Part shown: piece after piece, positions 9,399 through 18,044 of the stretch | Position numbering within the stretch: position 1 is the stretch's first letter | Layout of the letters: every line of letters begins with the position of its first letter | DNA from: Natrarchaeobius halalkaliphilus | Lineage (GTDB): Archaea > Halobacteriota > Halobacteria > Halobacteriales > Natrialbaceae | Direction of reading: 5' to 3' | DNA: 64,000 nt | NCBI RefSeq assembly: GCF_003841485.1 | Contig: NZ_REFY01000005.1 | Span: forward strand, 248,001-312,000 | Made by a program: the position numbers and the translations under genes | Notes under the pieces: generated by a model | Database searches by the model: none | What the model saw: the letters and a program-made list of their open reading frames with translations, nothing else | Told to the model about the DNA's origin: nothing

Positions 9399-10237
9399 AT
9401 CCGCTGACCGCCCTCCTACACAGGATCGAGATTTCGGACCGAACGGCGGATCGTCTACTCGCGGGACACACGATCTTGCTGTTCGTCTTCATCTACGTGC
9501 CGATCCTGGTCGTCGCACTGCTTTCATTTACTCCTCAAGAGGTCCCCACGTTCCCGATGCCCGGCATCAGTCTCGAGTGGTACGGTGAGCTCGTCCCACC
9601 GAACCACAACGAACAGCTCGTCGACGCGCTGTTCCGGAGCGTCGCGATCGGGATTCTCTCGGCGATCGGTGCCGGAATCGTGGGAACCATCGCCGCGTTC
9701 GGTCTCGTTCGATACGAGTTCGAACACCGCCTCCTCTCTCGAGAGACGCTCAATACCGTGTTCTTGTTGCCGCTGGTCGTCCCGTGGATCGTGACCGGTA
9801 TCGCGGTGTTAACCCTCTACGATATGATCGGAATCCGAGGCACGTTCTTCTCGGTCGTTCTGGGTCACGTCCTGATCACGATTCCGTTCGTCGTCATCAT
9901 CGTCTCGAGCCAGCTGTACGGTCTCGATCGATCGATCGAAGAGGCGGCGAAGAATCTGGGTGCGACCGAACTCCGGACGTTCTACGAGATTACGCTCCCG
10001 ATCCTGGCACCGTCTATCATCGCAGGGATGCTGTTCGCGTTCACGATCTCGTTCGACAACTTCACGCAGACGTTCTTCTGGGCGACGACCGGAACGGAGA
10101 CGCTTCCGATCGTCATCTACTCGATGATCCGAACGGGAATCGATCCGTCCGTCAACGCGATCGGAACTGTCATCGTACTCTTCTCGCTTTCGGTGGCGTT
10201 CCTCGGTGAACGCCTGTCGAAGCGAATCCTCGAGTAG
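9395..10237 (+). CDS. potC: Polyamine ABC transporter permease (PotC type)
   Basis: A 280-residue second permease with six hydrophobic segments and an EAA loop (SIEEAAKNLGATELRTFYEI followed by TLPILAPS). It pairs with the preceding permease to form the heterodimeric channel. It is the last gene of the importer operon. The 242 bp after it, to the convergent amidohydrolase, hold no gene I can support. Confidence 0.9.
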   Translation: MNPLTALLHRIEISDRTADRLLAGHTILLFVFIYVPILVVALLSFTPQEVPTFPMPGISLEWYGELVPPNHNEQLVDALFRSVAIGILSAIGAGIVGTIAAFGLVRYEFEHRLLSRETLNTVFLLPLVVPWIVTGIAVLTLYDMIGIRGTFFSVVLGHVLITIPFVVIIVSSQLYGLDRSIEEAAKNLGATELRTFYEITLPILAPSIIAGMLFAFTISFDNFTQTFFWATTGTETLPIVIYSMIRTGIDPSVNAIGTVIVLFSLSVAFLGERLSKRILE

Positions 10238-10479
10238 CGTCCGTTTTCGGACCTGGTATTTCTTCGTCAAAGCACACCTGAAGTCGCGTCCAGACCACGG
10301 ACGCGGAGTACTCGAGCAATCGAAAGACAGGAAAATACACTCTCGGGCGGAGATTCATCATCGAACGTTCGAATCCGACCGGTAGTGCGAACGACAAACG
10401 CGGCGTCCGGGCCGTCTTCGAAACGGACTATGTGGAAAAGGAGATAGCGACCGGATCGTCAACCGAAGATGCGTCGCGC

Positions 10480-12093
10480 TTACTCTCTCGCCGCCGGCAC
10501 GTCCCCGGCCGTGGACTCTTCGCGCCGTGTTGGTAACATCCACTCCCGACCCCGAGGAGTTTCGACGTACTCGGGCCAGGGCAAGTCGACCGGCGCGTCG
10601 AACGACGCCGGCAACAACGGTTCGACCCAGTCGGAGCCGCCCACGCCGCCGCCAGTCCGACGTTCGAACTCGTCTCGGGCCTGCTCGAGAACCGAGGGCT
10701 TCGTGAGCAGGTCGACGATCGTAGCGGCGATCGTTTTGCTCGCGACGAACATTCCCGGATGGGTGATCTCGGGAACGCCGCCGACGGCGTTGTACGCCCA
10801 CTCGGGGTACGAATAGTCGTCGCTTGGCGGACGGAGCCACGGACGACCCGTGTAGAGTCGAACCGTCGGGGCGTGCCACGTGTAGTCGACGTAGTCGTCC
10901 GAGGTGAAGTTTTGCTGCCAGTCCGGCAGCCCGGAGCGAACGGTTTCCTCGTACTCCTCCGGCGGAACGAGCGTTTCGGCACCCTCGTTGAACGGGTTCT
11001 CCATCGGTTCGATTTCGAGGGTCTCCTGAACGTCCCGACCGAACTCGCGAGCCGCCTCGTCGAGCGTCGGCGGGCCGATCGCCTCGAGATTATCGTACGT
11101 CGCGGCCGCCATCGCGTTGTTCGCGAGGCCGACGCGGGTCTTTGCCACCCACGTTTCCGAAAGCGAACAGTGGCTCACGCCGGCTGCGTGTTCGGCGTTC
11201 TGGCGCAATACCTCGTAGATACGCTGCTGAAGATCCAACGTGGGTGCCCGCCAGCAGTACTGTATCTGACTAATTCGGGGTGCCAGATTGTCCGAGGTTT
11301 TCTGTCCAGCAGTCATCACGTATTCGTTGAGAATCCAGTGACCGGTATGTGGGAACATCGCCTCTTTCGTGTATTTCGTGTTCGTGTACATCAGACACAG
11401 GGCGTCCAGCGCGCCCGGTGCACGTGCATCCGCATGCCACGGGCTCGCATCAGGAACGATGTTCGATTGCGTCCACGTGTGTGGCTCCTCGCACTCGAAC
11501 TCGAAGACCACGCTCCAGTACGATCCACAGTGCGTCTCCCAGACGGTCGTGTTCGTCGGATACGGGTGGTACGACAGGTGAGCATCGTGGTCGTCGAAAT
11601 ATCCCTTTGTGGCGTGAATCGGCTTCGAGCCACAGACCTTCTCCGCAGGCTCCCCGAAAAAGCGTATCGTTCCGTCCAGATCGTACTCGTCGATCGCGTC
11701 CTTCGCCGCGAGCGCCCCACCTAACGAACCGACACCCAGTATCGAGTGGGGGTCCGTATGTCCCGGTGCATACTCGTGGAGACCCTCTCGTGGTTCCCGG
11801 TACGGAACGCGTCGCTGGGAGTTTCCAGGGACGGCATCGTACTCCGCGTACGTTGCGATGACGGGGTCCCCGTCACCATAGGTCGCTACGAACGCCGTCG
11901 GCATACCGGCGGACCCTCGCTCAACCTCGAATCCCTCCTCCTCAAGTAAGTCGGCGTAAGCATCTGCCGAACGATACTCGCGCCAAGCGGGTTCCGCGTA
12001 CTCCCAGATTCGCTGTTCGAACGTCGATAGCTGGTCGCTATTCCGATCTACCCAGTCGACTGCATGGGCTTTCGGCTCTGAAAACGCTGCCAT
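10480..12093 (-). CDS. AbgB-like M20 amidohydrolase, second paralogue
   Basis: A 537-residue relative of the enzyme at 4469-6007, with matching blocks: AGMPTAFVATYGDGDPV, AEYDAVPGNSQ, PHSILGVGSLGGALA, GEPAEKVCGSK, SYHPYPTNTTVWE and VDYTWHAPTVRLYTG. It too has Glu-Lys where the family usually has Glu-Glu. A GTG one codon upstream (12096) could also start it. It is convergent with the importer operon and divergent from the aminotransferase. Divergence between the paralogues suggests different amide substrates. A TATA-like element near 12118-12126 would give a leaderless transcript. Confidence 0.87.
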   Translation of the reverse strand: MAAFSEPKAHAVDWVDRNSDQLSTFEQRIWEYAEPAWREYRSADAYADLLEEEGFEVERGSAGMPTAFVATYGDGDPVIATYAEYDAVPGNSQRRVPYREPREGLHEYAPGHTDPHSILGVGSLGGALAAKDAIDEYDLDGTIRFFGEPAEKVCGSKPIHATKGYFDDHDAHLSYHPYPTNTTVWETHCGSYWSVVFEFECEEPHTWTQSNIVPDASPWHADARAPGALDALCLMYTNTKYTKEAMFPHTGHWILNEYVMTAGQKTSDNLAPRISQIQYCWRAPTLDLQQRIYEVLRQNAEHAAGVSHCSLSETWVAKTRVGLANNAMAAATYDNLEAIGPPTLDEAAREFGRDVQETLEIEPMENPFNEGAETLVPPEEYEETVRSGLPDWQQNFTSDDYVDYTWHAPTVRLYTGRPWLRPPSDDYSYPEWAYNAVGGVPEITHPGMFVASKTIAATIVDLLTKPSVLEQARDEFERRTGGGVGGSDWVEPLLPASFDAPVDLPWPEYVETPRGREWMLPTRREESTAGDVPAARE

Positions 12094-12222
12094 CACGGAT
12101 GATCACGTCCCGATCGACTTAGTAGTACCGTCTGAAACAGTCCCGCCGCGTTCAAGCGAGAGTTCGAAACCAAACGCCACGAAAGAGTCGCGTTGATCCC
12201 ATCGGCGCGATGACATGGGCCA

Positions 12223-12236
12223 AAAATATAAATATG
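12223..12236 (+). promoter_or_regulatory. TATA box for aminotransferase gene
   Basis: AAAATATAAATATG lies about 32 nt before the ATG at 12262 in the 168-bp divergent gap. TATA placement predicts a start site within about 10 nt of the ATG. Confidence 0.55.
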
Positions 12237-12261
12237 AGAAAAAGAATTATCGGGAGTAGAC

Positions 12262-13587
12262 ATGCCGGAGTATACCGCTGGAAGTGTTTCGAACGCGGAC
12301 GTTGAGCACCAATACGAGGAGTACCTGATGCCGATCTGGAAGAGCCTGAACGTTCCAGTCAAGCGGGCATCGAACTGTGTACTCGAGGATTTCGATGGGA
12401 ACGAGTATCTGGATCTGTACTCGGGAATATCGGTCACGAACGTCGGACACAACAACGATGCCGTCGTCGAAGCAGCAAAAGATCAACTCGACGAGTTCGT
12501 TCACGGATGTACCTACGTCCATCCGCACCGACCGGCCGGGCAACTGGCCGAAAAGATCGCTCGAATAACTCCGGGCGAGCTGGAGAAAACGTTCTTCTGT
12601 AACTCGGGAACGGAAGCCGTCGAAGGCGCGATCAAACTCGCCCGCAAATACACCGGATCCAAAGAGGTGCTTGCCCTGGAGATGTCGTTCCACGGTCGAA
12701 CGCTCGGCTCTCTCGCGCTGACGGGTAACACAAGCTACAAAGCGGAGATGGCTCCGACGATCAACGACGTTTCGCACGTCGCTCCACCGTACGGCTATCG
12801 TTGCCAACGGTGTTCGGGAACGACGTGTACGGCGACCTGCGCCGAGCAGCTCGAGCGTGTGATCGATACGCACACGTCCGGCGATCTGGCGGCCGTTATT
12901 CTCGAGCCCGTGATGGGAGAGGGGGGCATTATCGTTCCCCCGGTTGAGTGGATAGAGCGCGTTCAAGAGATCACTCACGACCACGATGCCCTGTTGATCG
13001 CCGACGAAGTACAAACGGGATACGGCCGAACCGGCGAGATGTTCGCCTCCGAGCACTTCGATGTCGTTCCGGATATCCTCACGCAAGCAAAGGGGATCGC
13101 TAACGGATTGCCCCTCGGGGCGTTCACCGCAAGCTCCGACGTAGCAAACGCCTTCGAATCCGGGGACCACCTCTCGACGTTCGGCGGCAACCCGGTCACG
13201 TGTGCCGCTGCACTGGCGACGATCGAGGAACTCGAGGGCGGCATCCTCGAAACCGCACGAGCGAACGGCAAATGGTTCGAGAGCCAACTCGAAGAGCTGG
13301 AAGCGGAGTACGATGTCGTCGGTCAAACGCGAGGGCTCGGTCTCATGCACGGTATCGAGATCGTCGATCCGGACGACGGACACGGCCCGATGGGAGTGTC
13401 TCCTGCGCCGGATCCAGTGCTCGCCGGGAACGTCGCGAAGCGGCTGCGAAAGGACGGAATCGTGATGGGTGTCGGCGGGTTCTACAAGAACGTTCTTCGT
13501 ATTCAGCCTCCGCTTACGATCGGCCGCGAGCAGCTCGATCGGACAGCCGAGGAGCTTCGAGAGGCGATTCAAAGAGAAGTCGCCTGA
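12262..13587 (+). CDS. Class-III PLP-dependent aminotransferase
   Basis: A 441-residue omega-aminotransferase of the 4-aminobutyrate/AGXT2-like type. Visible features are FFCNSGTEAVEGAIKLAR (phosphate cup), SFHGRTLGSLALTG, LIADEVQTGYGRTG (the Asp that binds the pyridine nitrogen) and Lys277 in ILTQAKGIANGLPLGAF, the Schiff-base lysine. A Cys-rich loop (CQRCSGTTCTATC) follows residue 170 and could bind a metal or form a structural cluster. It would transaminate an amine released by the ureohydrolase or amidohydrolases. Specific amino donor not determinable from sequence. Confidence 0.92.
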   Translation: MPEYTAGSVSNADVEHQYEEYLMPIWKSLNVPVKRASNCVLEDFDGNEYLDLYSGISVTNVGHNNDAVVEAAKDQLDEFVHGCTYVHPHRPAGQLAEKIARITPGELEKTFFCNSGTEAVEGAIKLARKYTGSKEVLALEMSFHGRTLGSLALTGNTSYKAEMAPTINDVSHVAPPYGYRCQRCSGTTCTATCAEQLERVIDTHTSGDLAAVILEPVMGEGGIIVPPVEWIERVQEITHDHDALLIADEVQTGYGRTGEMFASEHFDVVPDILTQAKGIANGLPLGAFTASSDVANAFESGDHLSTFGGNPVTCAAALATIEELEGGILETARANGKWFESQLEELEAEYDVVGQTRGLGLMHGIEIVDPDDGHGPMGVSPAPDPVLAGNVAKRLRKDGIVMGVGGFYKNVLRIQPPLTIGREQLDRTAEELREAIQREVA

Positions 13588-13991
13588 GACGGTGAAAAAC
13601 GCGTCAGTAACGTCTTCAGAGCAGTCGAACCAAGAAGAAGGTTCTCAGTCGGTGGCTACCTGAACGCCAATCCAATGACGAGGATCTACTCTAATTTTGA
13701 ATCGGTATGATAGCACATTTTCGTCGATCGAACGATCCGAGACGGACACTGCGAAAGAATCGGGCGTGGAATAGTTCTTATTTAGACACGGCTCGAATAG
13801 TATCCTATATAATATGGATATGACAGGAGTGTGAATTTGGCAAACATCTATCACATATTTAGCGTTATTTTGACTGCGGCAAGTTCCGTACCGACACGCC
13901 GTGTCACCGAGCGTTCGAGTGATGTCGGAGACGAATACTCGGTGGTAACGAAACAGCCCGTGTCCACGCCTCGAATCCGTGATTCGGACCT
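13588..13991. other. Intergenic region without a supported gene
   Basis: 404 bp after the aminotransferase with short open frames on both strands, none with haloarchaeal coding character. It includes an AT-rich run (TATCCTATATAATATGG, 13801-13817) that could act as a promoter, but no start codon with a convincing gene follows at the right distance. Confidence 0.4.
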
Positions 13992-14071
13992 TACGCGGTC
14001 TGCTGTCGGACAGTACCGGTGCTACCGCGACTCGCCGTGGTAGCACGGAAAAACCGTACAGCAATCCGTAT
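13992..14071. repeat. Palindromic repeat, copy A
   Basis: About 80 bp with an 11-bp inner stem (14019-14029 with 14036-14046, one G-T pair). The outer tips relate to those of three other copies in the window: left tip CGGTCTGCTGT, right tip GTACAGCAATCCGTAT. It lies 54 bp upstream of the LhgO-type gene. Confidence 0.6.
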
Positions 14072-14125
14072 CACGCATCGAACCGAACCAGGACACTTAT
14101 CGACCGACAGGAATGCTACTACGCA

Positions 14126-15328
14126 ATGTCCGACTACGACGTCGCCATTATCGGCGGCGGATGCATCGGTTGTTCCACGGCAACCCACCTCGCTGAAGGT
14201 TCCGACTTCGACGTCTGCGTCATCGAAAAGGAGTACCAGCTGGGTTCACACCAGAGCGGTCGCAACTCCGGCGTGCTCCATCCGGGATTCAACTATCCGC
14301 CGGGATCGCTGAAGGCGAAGTTCAGCACCGAAGGGACGACGCGCATGAAGGAGTATCTGACCGAGCACAATTTACCGCTCGAGACCACCGGCGTGCTCGT
14401 CGTCGCAACCGACGAGACCGAACGGCGGCGGCTCTCCGAGCTGAAACGCCGGGCGGATGAAAACGGAGTCAAAGCGGAGATCATCGAGGGAGAGCGATCG
14501 GTGCGAGAATACGAACCCTACGCGAAGGGAAACGCAGCCCTCTACTGTCCGGAAGCCGCCTCCATCGACTCCCAGCAGTACGTCTACCAGCTTGCTGCCG
14601 ACGCAAAGGACGGAGGTGTCGAGTTCTACATGGGCCATCGCGTCGAGAGCGTCCGTTACGAAGGAGAACACGTCATCACGACCTCGAGTGGAGAACTGAC
14701 GTCTCGCTATCTCGTCAACGCCGCCGGGCTGTATGCGGACAAGATCGCCGACGAACTCGGCGTCGGCGAGGAGTATCAGATCGTTCCGTTCCGCGGAGAG
14801 TACTACGAACTCGTTCCGGGAATGGAAGACGTCTGCGAGTCGATGATCTATCCGACCCCGGACCCCGACCTTCCGTTTCTCGGGGTACACTACACCCGCC
14901 GTGCCGACGGCAAAGTCATCGTCGGACCGAACGCAGTCCTCGCGTTCGGTCGCGAATCGTATCGAAACACGGCGATCGATTTCACTGAGCTCCGTGAGAC
15001 GCTTTCGTACAGCGGGTTCTGGAAGTTGCTCGGTTCTCGAGAGATGGCTCGAGTCGCGTGGAACGAACTCAACAAGTCGTATCGTAAAGAGCGATTTGTA
15101 TCTGCCGCACGGACGCTCGTCCCGACCGTTCGTGAGAACGATCTGACGAGGAGTTACGCCGGAATTCGTGCTCAACTGGTCGACAGCGACGGAACACTGG
15201 TCAAGGATCCGCTGTTGAGCGAAGGAGTGCGATCACTCCACGTTCTCAACGCCGTCTCTCCGGGGCTGACGTCGTCGCTCCCGTTCGGAGAACGGATCGC
15301 ACAGCGGACGATCGACTCGCTCGAGTGA
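14126..15328 (+). CDS. lhgO: L-2-hydroxyglutarate oxidase/dehydrogenase-like FAD enzyme
   Basis: A 400-residue FAD-dependent oxidoreductase of the LhgO type. The Rossmann motif DVAIIGGGCIGCSTATHLAE is at residues 4-23, followed by the family block GSHQSGRNSGVLHPGFNYPPGSLKA and the C-terminal FAD block RSYAGIRAQLVD. It should oxidise L-2-hydroxyglutarate or a related 2-hydroxy acid to the 2-oxo acid. The frame is open 49 codons upstream, but that stretch crosses a palindromic repeat and lacks homology, and the ATG at 14126 starts exactly at the Rossmann fold with a TATA-like CTTATC about 28 nt before it. Copies of the repeat flank the gene on both sides. Confidence 0.88.
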   Translation: MSDYDVAIIGGGCIGCSTATHLAEGSDFDVCVIEKEYQLGSHQSGRNSGVLHPGFNYPPGSLKAKFSTEGTTRMKEYLTEHNLPLETTGVLVVATDETERRRLSELKRRADENGVKAEIIEGERSVREYEPYAKGNAALYCPEAASIDSQQYVYQLAADAKDGGVEFYMGHRVESVRYEGEHVITTSSGELTSRYLVNAAGLYADKIADELGVGEEYQIVPFRGEYYELVPGMEDVCESMIYPTPDPDLPFLGVHYTRRADGKVIVGPNAVLAFGRESYRNTAIDFTELRETLSYSGFWKLLGSREMARVAWNELNKSYRKERFVSAARTLVPTVRENDLTRSYAGIRAQLVDSDGTLVKDPLLSEGVRSLHVLNAVSPGLTSSLPFGERIAQRTIDSLE

Positions 15329-15342
15329 ACCGTCGAGACGTC

Positions 15343-15422
15343 GTACGGCCCCTTGTAATTCGGTATCGGTGATCGCTGTCCCGCTCGAGCGATCACCGGT
15401 CAAACAGTGCAACGATCCGTAT
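15343..15422. repeat. Palindromic repeat, copy B
   Basis: About 80 bp. It contains an 11-bp perfect stem (15367-15377 with 15388-15398, 10-nt loop) between degenerate tips (left GTACGG...TTGTAAT, right CAACGATCCGTAT). It lies 15 bp after the stop of the LhgO-type gene and could act as its terminator as well. Confidence 0.5.
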
Positions 15423-15565
15423 CAGTCGGGGGTTCGAAGTTGCTCGGCGGTCACGCTCGATAGGATCGTAGTATCAATAACCTATATATGAATTTTAAGA
15501 TATGTATTAGTCCATTATAAGAACAGCCGAGCGGCGAAAGCGTCGGAGAGGTGACGGACCGATGA

Positions 15566-15576
15566 CGTATATATCC
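15566..15576 (+). promoter_or_regulatory. TATA box before leader ORF
   Basis: CGTATATATCC is centred 26 nt before the ATG at 15597, so the transcript should begin at that ATG and not at the larger downstream gene. Confidence 0.55.
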
Positions 15577-15596
15577 CTGGTGACTGAACACGACCT

Positions 15597-15638
15597 ATGA
15601 ACCGAGCGATCGACACCGAGACGGATCGACGAGGATGA
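15597..15638 (+). CDS. Possible 13-aa leader peptide overlapping the next gene
   Basis: ATG at 15597 opens a 13-codon frame (MNRAIDTETDRRG) whose TGA overlaps the ATG of the 110-aa gene as ATGA. The upstream TATA box places the start of transcription on this ATG. A leaderless start here with translational coupling to the next gene is therefore plausible. It may instead be a chance frame in a 38-nt leader. Confidence 0.35.
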   Translation: MNRAIDTETDRRG

Positions 15639-15967
15639 AAGGGTACTACGTCCGGTACCTACAGGTTCTCGAAGCAGAGCTCGGTGATCGGATCGCACTG
15701 AAAGTGCGGCGACCCGAACTCGCCGCGGCGCTTCTCAGCTACAATGGCACGATTCGACGCGGTGGATTCGCGTTCGACGAAGAGTGCCGGGAAGTTACGT
15801 TTCGAACACCGTTCGTTCCCGTGACTGAACCGGTCGTCGACGCTGCAGCGGAAAACGTGACGGCTGTCGCTGAACACGTCCGAACCGGCGGCGGATCACC
15901 GTTCGAAATTTACCTCACCGAGCGGACGGGTTTCACCGTCACAGACAGCACACCGGACGGTTCTTGA
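15635..15967 (+). CDS. Uncharacterised 110-aa protein
   Basis: I do not recognise this protein. It is a compact, soluble, mixed alpha/beta-looking sequence of 110 residues with a basic first half (KVRRPEL, IRRGGF) and a more acidic second half, ending in a polar tail. It has no signal peptide, membrane segment or Cys pair. The start ATG overlaps the stop of a possible leader peptide. It is convergent with the last gene of the injection-system operon, 90 bp away, and separated from the catabolic island by a palindromic repeat. Confidence 0.55.
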   Translation: MKGYYVRYLQVLEAELGDRIALKVRRPELAAALLSYNGTIRRGGFAFDEECREVTFRTPFVPVTEPVVDAAAENVTAVAEHVRTGGGSPFEIYLTERTGFTVTDSTPDGS

Positions 15968-16057
15968 TCGGACCCGGCCAGTCCGAACGGTCTCACAGTC
16001 TTGACACTCGTACAGCCATCTCGAAACCATATATGTCGTCCGTGCTGCGGGTAGTAA

Positions 16058-18034
16058 TCACTTCCCGTACAGCTCTTCGAGGAGTTTCTGCTCGGCGACT
16101 CGCAAGTGCTGGAGGAACGTTGAATGACTGATGCCGAGTGCGGTGGCGATCTCTTCTGCGGTGTTTTTTCTCGGTTGCTCGAAGTAGCCGTGATGGAAGG
16201 CGGCACTGAGTGCCGCCTCCTGTTTGTCCGTAAACGAATCGATATCTGCCGGCGAGTACTGGTTGTTCGTCGGCGGTAGCGACCTGAAGTCGGTAATCGA
16301 TTCGGTCGAGACGTCGAAACGTTGCGCGAGGTGGTTGACGGTCTCGGCCACGTCGATCGATCGCGGGAGTTCGATCGCGAGTTCGGCCCCGTCGATCCTG
16401 ACGACCGTTCGGTTGACGAGTGCACCGAGGGTCGCCAGCCGCGACTGTGGCGTCTCTTGTGTAACCACGAGCTGAAACCGGGCCGTCGTCCCCGACGAAT
16501 TGATCTCGGTGACCGATTCCACGGCCGGGTGCGAACGGGCAACCTCCCCGAAACGGTCGATCGGTACCCCGTCGACGGTGACGTACTGGCGCGTCCGGTA
16601 CGCGTCGTGTCGCGTCGTCCCATGAACGACGAACTGGCCAGAACGAGAACCAACGCGGCGAGCGATGTCGGTGAGGTAGTAGGCGTCTCCCTCGACGTTC
16701 AACTGGAGGGTGACCCGCTCGTTCGAAGAAAGCGCCTGTCTGGTCTTGACGTCGTGGATCGCGAACGCGAGGAGATCCGCGAGCGAACGCAGTAGCGACC
16801 GTTCCGTCTCGTCGAACTGCTCGAGTCGGGTGTGGTAGACGGCGAGGACGCCGTAGAAGACGTCCTCGTAGAGGAGGGGGATCGCCCCGCCGGACCGATA
16901 GCCGGCTCTGAGCGCGCGCTGTTGCCAGTCTGCGTCGAGTAACCCCGTGAGGTCGTTGACGAACTGGGGCTCTCGCAGTCGGGCGGCCCAGACGCTCGGA
17001 GCGGCATCGTCTCGGCCCGCGATATCGAAGGTTCGAGAGGAGACGTTGATCTGATCGTCGCCGGCGACAACCTGTGGAACGATCTCGGTATCGTCGACCG
17101 TTCCCGTCCAGGCGAGATCGTACCCGTACGTACAGAGCTGGGTGCAGATGTGCTCTTCCATCTCGGCTCTGGTTCGGGAATCGACCAGCGCTTGCTGAAT
17201 TGTCCGGTTCAGCTCCGTCTCCCACTCGAGCTTTCGCTTCCGTCGCCGCTGGGTGGTTCTGTCCCGGATAGTTACGAGCAGTGCCGGCGAGTCGTCGTGG
17301 GTGACCGGCCGGCCGGTCAGGTGACAGTGACGGACCGCTTCAGCCTCCGTGACGAGTCGAGCGTCGTGTCCCTGATCGGCCGGTGACTCGTACCAGTCGA
17401 GTAGTTTCGAGCGTACTCCAGACTGATCCGCATGGTGGAACAGGTCGGTCACCGGATACATCGTGTTGAGCTGTGAGTCGTCGTACCCCGACAGGTCGCT
17501 CAGCGCCCGGTTCCACACGACGAACGTGTCGTCCTGGACGATGGCGACAGCGCCCGGTATCTGTTCGGTCAACGTTTCGTGCTGGGTTTCCAGCTCGCCG
17601 AACAGGTTCCGGAGCCGGTACCGATCCACGACCGACGCGATCTTTCCGACGTACAGTGAGAGGGGGTCGTCGTCGCCACCGGTGATCAAATACGTGGTCG
17701 CGGGGTCTGTTGCCGCGACGCGTTCGAGTCGCTCGCTCCGGCGATCGGCGACGACGAGAAACGGCAGGTTTGGCTCCGTCTCTCGGACCCGTTCACGCAG
17801 TCGCAGTCCGTCGATTCGGCTGGTTCCGTCGGGGACGACTACGCAGTCGATTTCGGTCCCGTCCTGCAGTTGTTGCAGTGCTTCGTTCGGGCTAATCGCG
17901 ACCGTCACCGCCAGTTCGGGCTCGTGTCGCTGGAGTCGTTGCGAGAGGTACCCTGCCCACCGCTGGTCGTCGTCGACGAACAGGACCGCAATCGGGTCGT
18001 CGAGCAGCGTCTCGGTTCGATCGAAACCGTACAT
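16058..18034 (-). CDS. Bat-like regulator with degenerate receiver, PAS, GAF and HTH_10
   Basis: A 658-residue haloarchaeal sensor-regulator. Order: receiver-like domain (about 14-125), PAS-like (about 145-250), GAF-like (about 275-440, with the WTGTVDDTEIVPQVV type core), Bat-type domain (about 450-590) and a C-terminal HTH_10 (FTDKQEAALSAAFHHGYFEQ onward). In the receiver the expected phospho-acceptor Asp is Pro68, with Asp69 one position late. The frame extends 84 codons upstream over the preceding gene, but that part is antisense-like; the ATG at 18034 lies 10 bp after the membrane-protein stop. It is the last gene of the injection-system operon and may control it. Confidence 0.85.
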   Translation of the reverse strand: MYGFDRTETLLDDPIAVLFVDDDQRWAGYLSQRLQRHEPELAVTVAISPNEALQQLQDGTEIDCVVVPDGTSRIDGLRLRERVRETEPNLPFLVVADRRSERLERVAATDPATTYLITGGDDDPLSLYVGKIASVVDRYRLRNLFGELETQHETLTEQIPGAVAIVQDDTFVVWNRALSDLSGYDDSQLNTMYPVTDLFHHADQSGVRSKLLDWYESPADQGHDARLVTEAEAVRHCHLTGRPVTHDDSPALLVTIRDRTTQRRRKRKLEWETELNRTIQQALVDSRTRAEMEEHICTQLCTYGYDLAWTGTVDDTEIVPQVVAGDDQINVSSRTFDIAGRDDAAPSVWAARLREPQFVNDLTGLLDADWQQRALRAGYRSGGAIPLLYEDVFYGVLAVYHTRLEQFDETERSLLRSLADLLAFAIHDVKTRQALSSNERVTLQLNVEGDAYYLTDIARRVGSRSGQFVVHGTTRHDAYRTRQYVTVDGVPIDRFGEVARSHPAVESVTEINSSGTTARFQLVVTQETPQSRLATLGALVNRTVVRIDGAELAIELPRSIDVAETVNHLAQRFDVSTESITDFRSLPPTNNQYSPADIDSFTDKQEAALSAAFHHGYFEQPRKNTAEEIATALGISHSTFLQHLRVAEQKLLEELYGK

Positions 18035-18044
18035 ACCCGTTCGG

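Noticed and set aside
12247-13572. 441-codon minus-strand open frame
   Set aside because: Exactly antisense to the aminotransferase, whose catalytic motifs are clear. GC-rich haloarchaeal genes often leave the antisense frame open.
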